A DNA stretch of 64,000 nt. It comes from Lentzea flava. Lineage in GTDB: Bacteria; Actinomycetota; Actinomycetes; Mycobacteriales; Pseudonocardiaceae. The notes under the pieces are model-generated. The model ran no database searches. It had not been told where the DNA came from and saw only the letters and a list, made by a program, of their open reading frames with translations. Position 1 is the stretch's first letter. Every line of letters begins with the position of its first letter. Below are positions 51,847-64,000 of the stretch, one piece after another. A program made the translations under genes and the position numbers. The stretch covers positions 186,001-250,000 of the forward strand of contig NZ_BMRE01000006.1 of assembly GCF_014648475.1 (NCBI RefSeq), written 5' to 3'.

Positions 51847-52874
51847 GGGGAGTGCTCGCCCCGCTGCTCAAGCTGATCACCTTCGCGGTGGTCACGATCC
51901 TCGCCACGACGCTGCTCGCGGTGACCATCGCCAACGTGAACCTGGCCGGTGCCACGGGCTACAAGGCGCGGTTCACCGACGTCACCGCGCTCAACGAGGG
52001 CGACGACATCCGCATCGCCGGTGTGCGCGTCGGGCAGGTCGACGAGATCAAGGTCGTCGACCGCAAGACCGCCGAGGTCGACTTCTCGATCGACGGCGAC
52101 CGCAAGCTGCCCGCGTCGGTCATCGCGACGATCAAGTACCGCAACCTGGTGGGACAGCGGTACATCGCGCTCGAACCCGGTACCGGTGACACCAAGGCCG
52201 TGCTGCCGGAGGGCGGCACGATCCCGTTGGAGCGCACCAAGCCCGCGCTGGACCTCACCGTGCTGTTCAACGGCTTCAAGCCGCTCTTCCAGGCGCTGTC
52301 GCCGGAGGACGTGAACAAGCTGTCGTTCGAGATCATCCAGGTGCTGCAGGGAGAAGGCAGCACGATCGACAGCCTGCTGAAGCACACGGCCTCGCTGACC
52401 AGCACGCTGGCGAGCAAGGACAAGGTGATCGGCGAGGTCGTCGACAACCTCAACACCGCGCTCGACACGGTGAACTCGCGCGACGAGGACTTCAACCACC
52501 TCGTGGTCACGTTGCAGCAGCTCGTCTCCGGGCTCGCGCAGGACCGCCAGCCGATCGGTGACGCGATCACCGCGCTCGGCGACCTGACCAACGCCACCGC
52601 GGGACTGCTGGAGCAGGGCCGCGCGCCGTTGAAGAACGACATCGCGCAGCTCGGCCTCGTCTCGCAGACGCTGGCGGACAACGAACAGCTCGTCGACGGC
52701 ATGTTGCAGCGGCTGCCGAACAAGCTGGAGACGATCACGAGGACCGCCACTTACGGCTCGTGGTTCAACTTCTTCCTGTGCGAGGGCACCGGCCAGGTCG
52801 CGGTGCCGCCGGTCATCAACAACCCGGTTCCGATCACTGCGTTGCCGGTGACACAGCAGAGGTGCCGCCGATGA
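51843..52874 (+). CDS. Mce family protein B (MceB-like)
   Basis: 343 residues: a signal-anchor helix (LLKLITFAVVTILATTLLAV), the MCE domain at about 38-115 (GVRVGQVDEIKVVD, YRNLVGQRYIALEPG) and a helical region, ending with a Cys-containing FFLCEGTG and QRCRR that may be disulfide-linked, as in MceB relatives. GTG 51843 overlaps the previous gene by four bases. Confidence 0.92.
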   Translation: MRGVLAPLLKLITFAVVTILATTLLAVTIANVNLAGATGYKARFTDVTALNEGDDIRIAGVRVGQVDEIKVVDRKTAEVDFSIDGDRKLPASVIATIKYRNLVGQRYIALEPGTGDTKAVLPEGGTIPLERTKPALDLTVLFNGFKPLFQALSPEDVNKLSFEIIQVLQGEGSTIDSLLKHTASLTSTLASKDKVIGEVVDNLNTALDTVNSRDEDFNHLVVTLQQLVSGLAQDRQPIGDAITALGDLTNATAGLLEQGRAPLKNDIAQLGLVSQTLADNEQLVDGMLQRLPNKLETITRTATYGSWFNFFLCEGTGQVAVPPVINNPVPITALPVTQQRCRR

Positions 52875-53872
52875 AACAGCGCAACCCGATCAGGACCGGC
52901 GCGATCAGCCTCACGGTCATCGCCCTGCTGTTGCTGGCCGCGTTCTACTCCGACGACCTGCCGATCGTCGGCGGTGGCACGAGCTACGCCGCGGACTTCA
53001 GCGAGGCAGCCGGGCTGGTGCCGGGCAACGAGGTCCGCGTCGCAGGCGTGAAGGTCGGCAAGGTCACCAAGGTGAAGCTGAACGGCGACCGCGTGCGGGT
53101 GACGTTCAAGGTCAAGGACGCCTGGGTGGGCGACAGGACGACCGCGATGATCCGCATCAAGACGTTGCTGGGCCAGAAGTTCCTGGCGCTCGACCCGCAG
53201 GGCTCGCAGCCGTTGTCGCCGGGCAACCCGATCCCGAAGGAACGCACTCTCGCGCCGTACGACGTGAACGAGGCGTTCAACGGGCTCGCGACGACCGTCG
53301 GCCAGATCGACACCAAGCAGCTCGCGGACAGCTTCACGGTCTTGTCGGACACCTTCAAGAACTCGCCGGAGCACGTGCGGGGCGCGCTGGACGGCCTGTC
53401 CGCGCTGTCCAAGACGATCTCCTCGCGCGACGAGCAGCTCGCCAAGCTGCTCGACAACACGAGGCAGCTCACCAAGACGCTGGCCGACCGCAACTCCGAG
53501 TTCGAGAAGCTGCTGTCCGACGGCAACCTGCTGCTCGGCGAGCTGCGCAAGCGGCGGGAGGCGATCAGCTCGTTGCTGACCGGCACGCGTGACCTGTCGC
53601 GGGAGCTCAGCGGTCTGGTGCAGGACAACCAGAACCAGCTCAAGCCCGCACTGGAGCAGCTCGGCAGGGTCACCACGATCCTGCAGCGCAACCAGGACAA
53701 CCTCGACCGCAGCCTCGCGCTGATGGCGCCGTTCTACCGGGTGTTCGCGAACACCCTGGGCAACGGGCGCTGGTTCGACACCTACATCTGCGGTCTGCTG
53801 CCGCCCTCGGTGAACCTCGGCGTCGTCGGGTTCAACGAGGAAGGCTGCCTGCCTCCGGGGGTGCAGCGATGA
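52871..53872 (+). CDS. Mce family protein C (MceC-like)
   Basis: 333 residues from ATG 52871 (MKQRNPIRTGAISLTVIALL), chosen because it overlaps the preceding stop; the frame is open a little upstream. Signal anchor at about 8-26, MCE domain with VRVAGVKVGKVTKVKL and LGQKFLALDPQG, then coiled helices, and a C-terminal YICGLLPP...NEEGCLPP Cys pair. It is coupled to MceB and MceD by four-base overlaps. Confidence 0.92.
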   Translation: MKQRNPIRTGAISLTVIALLLLAAFYSDDLPIVGGGTSYAADFSEAAGLVPGNEVRVAGVKVGKVTKVKLNGDRVRVTFKVKDAWVGDRTTAMIRIKTLLGQKFLALDPQGSQPLSPGNPIPKERTLAPYDVNEAFNGLATTVGQIDTKQLADSFTVLSDTFKNSPEHVRGALDGLSALSKTISSRDEQLAKLLDNTRQLTKTLADRNSEFEKLLSDGNLLLGELRKRREAISSLLTGTRDLSRELSGLVQDNQNQLKPALEQLGRVTTILQRNQDNLDRSLALMAPFYRVFANTLGNGRWFDTYICGLLPPSVNLGVVGFNEEGCLPPGVQR

Positions 53873-55035
53873 CAACGGCGGCGAACAGCAGGATCGGGCG
53901 GTTCATCGCGATCGCGTGCGTGCTCGCGCTGGTCGTGACTGCCGCGATGTGGTGGGTCTTCGCCGGCATGAACGGGCGCAGGGTCACCGCGCACTTCGCC
54001 GCGGCCGTCGGCGTCTACCCAGGCGGTGACGTGCGGGTGCTGGGCGTGAAGGTCGGCACCATCGACGAGGTCGTGCCGGAGGGCAAGACGGTCAGGGTCG
54101 TCTTCACTGTCGACCGCTCGGTGCGGGTCCCGGAGAACGCGCAGGCCGTCGTCGTCGCGCCGAGCGTGGTCAGCGACCGGTACGTGCAGCTCGCGCCCGC
54201 CTACACCGGTGGGCCGACGATGGGCGACGACGCCGTGATCCCGCGCGAGCGCACCGCGACGCCGGTCGAGCTGGACGACCTCTACCAGTCGTTGGACAAG
54301 CTCACGACCGCGTTGGGTCCCAACGGCGCGAACGCCGACGGGGCGCTGGCGGACCTGCTGAACGCGGCGGCGAAGAACCTCGAGGGCAACGGCCAGGCGC
54401 TCAACGACACGTTGAAGAACCTCGGCCAGGCCACGCGGACGCTGTCGGGGTCCAAAGAGGACTTGTTCGCGACCGTCGACAACCTGCAGAAGTTCACCGC
54501 GATGCTGGCCGCGAACGACAGCCAGGTGCGGGACTTCAACAAGCAGCTCGCCGACGTGTCGAAGATGCTCGCCGACGAGCGCGGTGACCTCGGTGCCGCG
54601 CTGAACGAGCTCGCGACCGCGCTGCAGCAGGTGCAGGGCTTCATCAAGGACAACCGCGAGGTGCTGAAGTCCAATGTGGACAAGCTGGCCTCGATCACGC
54701 AGGTGCTGGTGAACCAGCGGGCCGCGCTGGCGGAGACGCTCGACGTCGCGCCGCTCGCGCTGGGCAACCTGCAGAACTCCTACAACGCGGCGTCCGGCAC
54801 GCTCGACACCCGCGCGAACATCAACGAGCTGAACCAGCCGCCGATCGTGTTGATCTGCAAGCTGGTGCAGCAGGCGACGCCGAACAACGTGCCGCAGGTG
54901 CTCGCGCAGACGTGCAAGCAGCTGGAGCCGATCCTGACCGGCGCGGTGCCGCTGCCGACTCCGGCCCAGGCGATCTCCGACCTGAACGCGGGCAAGCTGC
55001 CGCTGCCCCTCCCGGCCGCGGGGGTGCCGCGATGA
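53869..55035 (+). CDS. Mce family protein D (MceD-like)
   Basis: 388 residues starting at ATG 53869 (MTTAANSRIGRFIAIACVLA). Signal anchor at about 10-32, MCE domain with VRVLGVKVGTIDEVVPEGK and VVSDRYVQLAPAY, then a long coiled-coil region with regular leucines (DLLNAAAKNLEGNGQALNDT) and a Pro/Leu-rich end. It overlaps its neighbours by four bases on both sides. Confidence 0.92.
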   Translation: MTTAANSRIGRFIAIACVLALVVTAAMWWVFAGMNGRRVTAHFAAAVGVYPGGDVRVLGVKVGTIDEVVPEGKTVRVVFTVDRSVRVPENAQAVVVAPSVVSDRYVQLAPAYTGGPTMGDDAVIPRERTATPVELDDLYQSLDKLTTALGPNGANADGALADLLNAAAKNLEGNGQALNDTLKNLGQATRTLSGSKEDLFATVDNLQKFTAMLAANDSQVRDFNKQLADVSKMLADERGDLGAALNELATALQQVQGFIKDNREVLKSNVDKLASITQVLVNQRAALAETLDVAPLALGNLQNSYNAASGTLDTRANINELNQPPIVLICKLVQQATPNNVPQVLAQTCKQLEPILTGAVPLPTPAQAISDLNAGKLPLPLPAAGVPR

Positions 55036-56168
55036 GGAAGCTCGCGATCGTGTTGTCCGCTCTGGTGCTGGCCGGGTGCGGTTCCGGCGGGTTCGACGGC
55101 GTCTACAACATGCCGCTGCCCGGCGGTGCCGACGTCGGTGACCACCCGTACCGGGTCAAGGCGCAGTTCAAGGACGTGCTGGACCTCGTGCCGCAGGCCG
55201 GCGTGAAGGTCAACGACGTGCCCGTCGGACGGGTCGAGAAGATCGACCTGGCACCCGACGGCTGGACCGCCGAGGTCACCATGCTGGTCAACGGTGACGT
55301 GCAGCTGCCCGCGAACGCGTTCGCGAACCTGCGGCAGTCGGCGTTGCTGGGCGAGAAGTTCGTCGAGCTGGGTAAGCCCAAGGACGCCAGCGGAAAGCTG
55401 GCGGACAACGCGGTGATCCCGCTGACCAAGACGAACCGCAACCCCGAGGTCGAAGAGGTCTTCGGCGCGCTGTCGATGCTGCTCAACGGTGGTGGTGTTG
55501 CCCAGCTGCAGAACATCACCAAGGAGCTCAACGCGGCGTTGGAGGGCAACGAGCAGGAGATCCGCTCGCTGCTCGGCAACCTGAACACGTTCGTCGGGGA
55601 GCTCGACAAGCACAAGGCGGAGATCGTCCGCGCGCTCGACTCGATCAACCGCCTCGCCGGAACGCTGGCGCAGCAGCGGGAGAAGATCGCGGTGGCGCTG
55701 ACGGACCTCGAGCCGGGGCTGCGGGTGATCGCGGAGCAGCGCACGCAGCTCGTGACGCTGCTGCAGTCGCTGGACAAGCTCTCCGACGTCGCGACGGACA
55801 CGGTGAACAAGAGCCGGGACGACATCGTGGCCGACCTGAAGGCGCTGCAGCCGACGCTGACGAAGCTCGTCGAGTCCGGGCAGAACCTGCCCAAGGCGTT
55901 CGAGCTGCTGTTGACCTACCCGTTCCCGGACGAGGCCGTTGACGGCGTCAAGGGCGACTACTCGAACGCGTTCATCGACCTGGATCTCAACCTCGGCACG
56001 GTGCTCGACAACCTGAGCCGGTCGCGGCAGTCGCCGCTCGACGGGTTGCTGCCGAGCCAGGGCACGCCGTTGCCGATGCCGAACATCCCGCTGCCGAACC
56101 TCGGGCAGGGCACCGGGTCCGGGCTGGGCGACCTGCTCGGCGGCCTGCTGGGAGGTGGTCGCAAGTGA
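55032..56168 (+). CDS. Mce family lipoprotein E (MceE/LprK-like)
   Basis: The lipoprotein member of the Mce set, 378 residues. The N-terminus MRKLAIVLSALVLAGCGSGG contains a clean lipobox (LAGC at residues 13-16). The MCE domain follows (GVKVNDVPVGRVEKIDLAP, SALLGEKFVELGKP), then a helical region and a Gly/Leu/Pro-rich tail. ATG 55032 overlaps MceD by four bases. Position five with a lipobox is the norm for Mce operons. Confidence 0.95.
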   Translation: MRKLAIVLSALVLAGCGSGGFDGVYNMPLPGGADVGDHPYRVKAQFKDVLDLVPQAGVKVNDVPVGRVEKIDLAPDGWTAEVTMLVNGDVQLPANAFANLRQSALLGEKFVELGKPKDASGKLADNAVIPLTKTNRNPEVEEVFGALSMLLNGGGVAQLQNITKELNAALEGNEQEIRSLLGNLNTFVGELDKHKAEIVRALDSINRLAGTLAQQREKIAVALTDLEPGLRVIAEQRTQLVTLLQSLDKLSDVATDTVNKSRDDIVADLKALQPTLTKLVESGQNLPKAFELLLTYPFPDEAVDGVKGDYSNAFIDLDLNLGTVLDNLSRSRQSPLDGLLPSQGTPLPMPNIPLPNLGQGTGSGLGDLLGGLLGGGRK

Positions 56169-57394
56169 TCACGCGGGGCACCAAGTTCAAGATCGCGGCG
56201 TTCGTGCTGGTCGCGCTGCTGGGCATCTCGTACGTGAGCGCCAACTACGTCGGGCTGTTCCGGTCGTCGTCGAAGGTCGTGACGATGCAGCTCGCCGACT
56301 CGGGTGGCATCTTCACCAACGCCGAGGTCACCTACCGCGGCGTGACGATCGGCCGGGTCGGGCAACTGCGGCTGACCTCAGAGGGCATCGAGGTCGACCT
56401 GGAGCTGGACGCGGACGCACCGCCGGTGCCCGCGTCGACCGAGGCCGTGGTGGCGAACCGGTCGGCCGTCGGTGAGCAGTTCGTGGACCTGCGGCCGAAG
56501 AGCGACGGCGGCCCGTACCTGGAGGCGGGGTCGGTCATCCCGCGCTCGGCCACGAAGACGCCGCCTCCGGTCGACGGCCTGCTGTCGAACCTGGACGCGT
56601 TCGCGTCGTCGGTGCCGACGGACTCGCTGAAGACCGTCGTCGACGAGCTGCACACCGCGTTCAGCGGCACGGGCGGCGACCTGCAGGTGCTGATCGACAA
56701 CACCTCGGCGTTCACCGCGGCTGCTCGCGAGCACCTGCCGCAGACGACCCAGCTGCTGAAGGACGGCAAGATCGTGCTGTCCACGCAGGCCGCTTCCGGT
56801 GGAGCCATCCGGTCGTTCAGCGGTGACCTGAGGTTGATCGCGGAGCAGCTCAAGGCGTCCGACGGCGACCTGCGCCGGTTGATCGTGGCGGTGCCGCCGG
56901 CGTCCGAGCAGGTGTCGGCGCTGCTGAAGGAGAGCGGTCCGAACCTCGGCGTGGTGTTCGCGAACCTGCTGACCACGTCGAACATCCTCGTGACCAGGCG
57001 TGACGGTTTGGAGCAGATTGCGGTGACGTACCCCATCGCCGTCGGCGGTGGCTTCACCGTGGCGCCGGGCGACGGGACCGCGCACTTCGGCCTCGCACTG
57101 AACGTGTTCGACCCCATGCCCTGCACCGTCGGCTACGAGGGCACGACCATCCGCCCTGGTAACGACACGTCTGCGGCGCCGCTGAACACCCAGGCGTACT
57201 GCGCTCTCGCGCGCGGTAGTGCGACCTCGGTGCGAGGCTCGCAGAATGCTCCGTACGGTGGAACGCCGACGACACCGGTCGGCAACGCGACGACGCAGCC
57301 GGGCCAGGAGCCGACCGGGCAGCAGTCCGCGCCGGAGCTGCCGCTGCTGACGTCGCTGGGCCAGCTGCTGGGTTTGCCAGAGGAGAAGAAGTAG
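56165..57394 (+). CDS. Mce family protein F (MceF-like)
   Basis: 409 residues from GTG 56165 (VITRGTKFKIAAFVLVALLG). Signal anchor at about 8-26, MCE domain with AEVTYRGVTIGRVGQLRL and AVGEQFVDLRPKS, a helical region, and a Gly/Thr/Pro-rich C-terminus. The last of the six Mce subunits; its stop shares one base with the next GTG. Confidence 0.93.
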   Translation: MITRGTKFKIAAFVLVALLGISYVSANYVGLFRSSSKVVTMQLADSGGIFTNAEVTYRGVTIGRVGQLRLTSEGIEVDLELDADAPPVPASTEAVVANRSAVGEQFVDLRPKSDGGPYLEAGSVIPRSATKTPPPVDGLLSNLDAFASSVPTDSLKTVVDELHTAFSGTGGDLQVLIDNTSAFTAAAREHLPQTTQLLKDGKIVLSTQAASGGAIRSFSGDLRLIAEQLKASDGDLRRLIVAVPPASEQVSALLKESGPNLGVVFANLLTTSNILVTRRDGLEQIAVTYPIAVGGGFTVAPGDGTAHFGLALNVFDPMPCTVGYEGTTIRPGNDTSAAPLNTQAYCALARGSATSVRGSQNAPYGGTPTTPVGNATTQPGQEPTGQQSAPELPLLTSLGQLLGLPEEKK

Positions 57395-57894
57395 TGCGGA
57401 TCTTCACGGTGGTCGCCGTGGTCCTCGCGGTGCTGACGTTCGGCTACGCCGCGTACTTCGGCGTGGCCTGGTACTCGGCGTCGCACTCGTCGGAGTCGGA
57501 GTTCGCCGCGACCCGCGACGAGGCCCTGCGCTCCGGCCAGGTGGGCATCACGAACTTCCTGACGCTGGACTACCGCAAGGTCGACGAGGACCTGCAGCGC
57601 TGGCTCAACTCGTCCACCGGCGAACTGCGCGCCGAGATCGACAAGGACAAGGACTCGCGCAAGAAGCAGCTGGTCGACGCCAAGTCCGCGACGACGTCCA
57701 AGGTCCTCGACTCGGCCATCACCGAGCTGGACGACCGCGCCGGCACCGCGACGATGATCGCCGTCGTCGAGAGCACGGTGACCCCCGACAACGGCCAGAA
57801 GGTCACCAAGATCAACCGGTACCTGACCAAGCTCACCCGCACCGACGACGGCTGGAAGCTGAGCCAGCTGGGTCCGCTGCGGGCGGGCGTCTGA
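57394..57894 (+). CDS. Mce-associated membrane protein 1
   Basis: 166 residues: one N-terminal transmembrane helix (VVAVVLAVLTFGYAAYFGVA) and an external NTF2-like domain of the Mas type, with the typical FLTLDYRKVDEDLQRWLNSS and VTKINRYLTKLTRTDDGWKL. Such proteins follow mce genes and are thought to stabilise the importer. GTG 57394 overlaps mceF by one base. Confidence 0.88.
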   Translation: MRIFTVVAVVLAVLTFGYAAYFGVAWYSASHSSESEFAATRDEALRSGQVGITNFLTLDYRKVDEDLQRWLNSSTGELRAEIDKDKDSRKKQLVDAKSATTSKVLDSAITELDDRAGTATMIAVVESTVTPDNGQKVTKINRYLTKLTRTDDGWKLSQLGPLRAGV

Positions 57895-57908
57895 TTGGAC
57901 GAGCGCTC

Positions 57909-58712
57909 GTGCCCCCATCCCGCCGCCGCCCCATCCCCACGCCGCCGGCCGGTGGCCGCCCGAAGGTGGCCGGCCTGCACAGGCGCTCTTCGACGTCCGA
58001 CGAGCCCGCTGTCGAGGCTGTCGCTCCGGAGGTGACGGAAGAGGCGGAGGAGGAGCTCAAGGCCCCGACGGCGGTCGAGTGGACGCCTCCGGCCACGAAG
58101 CAGCCGAAGCCGGCCCCGAAGGCCGCGGAGCCCTCGAAGCCTTCTGAGTCCTCGGAGTCCTCGGACGCCGAGCCCACGTCGCGGCCCACCTGGTTGCTCC
58201 CGGTCGCGCTGCTCGTGGTCGCGGTGCTGCTGGGCGGCCTGGGCACGTTCTTCCTGCTCAAGTCCCGCTCGGTGACCTACGACGCCGCCCTGGTCGACTC
58301 CGCGACCACCTCGGCGGTGAACGGCCAGGTCCGCGAGGCCGTGGAGAAGTCGTTCTCCTACAACTTCGCCGACGTCGAATCCACCGAGAAGGCGGCCCGC
58401 GAGCTGCTGACCGGCAAGGCGCTGTGCCAGTACAACGCCGTGTTCGGCCCGGTGAAGCAGGTCGCCCCCCAGCAGAAGCTGGTCGTGACCGTCCGAGTCG
58501 TCTCCTCCGCCGTGTCGTCCCTGAAGGACGGCCACGCCACCGTCCTGGTCTTCGCCGACCAGGTCACCACCCGCACCACCGACAACCAGTCGGGCGGCGG
58601 CACCGCCATGCTCCGCGTGAGCGCGGTCGACGACGGCGGCCGGTGGAAGATCGACAACATGGAGATGTTCGGCGCCACCGCCGAGCAGAACCAGCAGCTG
58701 CAGAACTGCTGA
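57909..58712 (+). CDS. Mce-associated membrane protein 2
   Basis: 267 residues from GTG 57909: a Pro/Arg/Glu-rich cytoplasmic segment of about 95 residues, one transmembrane helix (LLPVALLVVAVLLGGLGTFF), and an external NTF2-like Mas domain (VREAVEKSFSYNFADVESTE, then VSAVDDGGRWKIDNMEMFGA). Two Cys (KALCQYN and the terminal C) may pair. It is the last gene of the mce operon. Its start lies 14 bases after the preceding stop. Confidence 0.87.
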   Translation: MPPSRRRPIPTPPAGGRPKVAGLHRRSSTSDEPAVEAVAPEVTEEAEEELKAPTAVEWTPPATKQPKPAPKAAEPSKPSESSESSDAEPTSRPTWLLPVALLVVAVLLGGLGTFFLLKSRSVTYDAALVDSATTSAVNGQVREAVEKSFSYNFADVESTEKAARELLTGKALCQYNAVFGPVKQVAPQQKLVVTVRVVSSAVSSLKDGHATVLVFADQVTTRTTDNQSGGGTAMLRVSAVDDGGRWKIDNMEMFGATAEQNQQLQNC

Positions 58713-58931
58713 CCGCAACGCGGGGCGCGGCGCTGGTCGTTTGGGTCGGGCCGGTGTCGGCGCCAGTTCGTCGGTGCCCTAAGATCAACAACCCTCAGGC
58801 ACCCCCTGAATGCACCCGCGAAACCCTCTCCGCCAGCCCCGACACGCGTGATCTCGGTCACACAATTCTCGTGGCGCTCTGTAAGTCCGCTCGAAGCCGC
58901 CAACTTCCCACCAAATCGGCTGCACGCGTGT

Positions 58932-58960
58932 TTGTGCAGGTCAAATGGGTGACTTACGGT
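58932..58960 (+). promoter_or_regulatory. Candidate distal rpoBC promoter
   Basis: TTGTGC (58932-58937) and TACGGT (58955-58960) with a 17-base spacer match the housekeeping consensus fairly well. It lies about 255 bases before the rpoB start, in the 509-base gap after the mce operon. That gap otherwise shows no gene. Confidence 0.5.
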
Positions 58961-59066
58961 AAATGTCGCTCCATCCACAGGGTGGATCGACTGTCCACAT
59001 CTTGACTGCACGCTCATGCAGGGTCACTCTGTCGGTGAGCAAGAGGAGGGTCCTTCCAGGTGCCTC

Positions 59067-59095
59067 TCGACAGTCGCCGTGCGCGTGGCTAGACT
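59067..59095 (+). promoter_or_regulatory. Candidate proximal rpoBC promoter
   Basis: TCGACA (59067-59072) and TAGACT (59090-59095) separated by 17 bases form the best promoter in the gap. Transcription would begin near 59102, giving a leader of about 120 bases for rpoB. It indicates that rpoBC is transcribed independently of rplJL in this organism. Confidence 0.6.
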
Positions 59096-59221
59096 GCCCC
59101 TTTGCGCTGCCCATTTTCCGCTTGCCCTTCGCCGAGAGCGTGGATTAGTCGGGCATCGCCGCACCCTTGACAGCCGTGCTAGTTCGCTCTAGCCAGCTAC
59201 CTGTCCCTGGAAGGACGCATC

Positions 59222-62707
<3,486 letters not shown>

Positions 62708-62718
62708 TCACCTCGCCT

Positions 62719-62759
62719 GGTCAGGGAGCGCAATGCCTCCCGCGTAGCGCTCCCTGACC
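62719..62759 (+). terminator. 13-bp hairpin between rpoB and rpoC
   Basis: GGTCAGGGAGCGC (62719-62731) pairs exactly with GCGCTCCCTGACC (62747-62759), loop 15 bases, followed by TTT. It lies in the 103-base gap between the two genes. Because rpoC has to be transcribed, it is more likely a partial attenuator or RNA-processing/stability element than a full terminator. Confidence 0.7.
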
Positions 62760-62810
62760 TTTCCGACCAGCTCCAGCTGCCACCGATCTAAAAAGGGGAA
62801 GAGAGTAGAC

Positions 62811-64000
<1,190 letters not shown>

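Overview
The window is high-GC chromosomal DNA from an actinobacterium, most likely a member of the Pseudonocardiales (Lentzea/Saccharothrix/Actinosynnema type). The evidence is strong G/C third-position bias, many GTG and TTG starts, probable leaderless starts, an actinobacterial Mkl-YrbE-Mce lipid-import operon, and a gene order rpmG-hadA-hadB-tRNA-Trp-secE-nusG-rplK-rplA ... rplJ-rplL ... mkl ... rpoB-rpoC that matches what is known from Mycobacterium tuberculosis. The genus is an inference.

Layout. 1-8266: the end of nuoG and all of nuoH-N, the membrane arm of NADH:menaquinone oxidoreductase, as overlapping cistrons. It is followed by a polyprenyl diphosphate synthase (8286-9287) that probably makes the menaquinone side chain. 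9291-12522: a RarD-type transporter and a large membrane-anchored Pro/Glu-rich protein. 12585-15469: korB-korA (2-oxoglutarate:ferredoxin oxidoreductase), closed by a 23-bp perfect bidirectional terminator. 15681-17832: enoyl-CoA hydratase, a Lrp/AsnC regulator and a divergent DDAH/arginine-deiminase-superfamily enzyme. 17833-21361: an accessory stretch with a small minus-strand ORF, a methyltransferase, a tandem pair of unknown paralogues, a membrane protein and a short AAC(3)-like acetyltransferase. 21362-22873: a secreted or anchored lytic transglycosylase behind an unusual leader (short uORF inside an inverted repeat, MtrA-like repeat, foldable RNA). 22891-26456: a GH2 exo-beta-D-glucosaminidase-like lipoprotein with its LysR regulator.

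26682-30318: an isolated NuoB/NuoC/NuoI-like trio, HtpX, RmlA and YajQ. 30438-34163: tRNA-Tyr, a PP2C-like protein, and an HxlR-controlled set (imine-reductase-like enzyme, SDR, CxxC carboxymuconolactone-decarboxylase-family protein). 34282-39001: a small ORF, GNAT, PhzF and a membrane GGDEF/EAL protein with degenerate GGDEF and intact EAL. 39076-43347: tRNA-Thr, tRNA-Met, rpmG, hadAB, tRNA-Trp, secE, nusG, rplK and rplA. 43359-46281: a GlxA-type regulator, a second imine-reductase-like gene, a methyltransferase remnant and a small membrane protein. 46300-47609: L10 leader, rplJ, rplL and terminator. 47884-58712: an eleven-gene mce operon. 58932-64000: two candidate promoters, rpoB and the start of rpoC.

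No CRISPR array, insertion sequence, prophage or biosynthetic cluster was seen. The least ordinary parts are the transglycosylase leader (21451-21747), the orphan NuoBCI trio with a hairpin at its 5' side, the tandem paralogues at 19541-20297, and a probable ECF41-type promoter before the carboxymuconolactone-decarboxylase-family gene.
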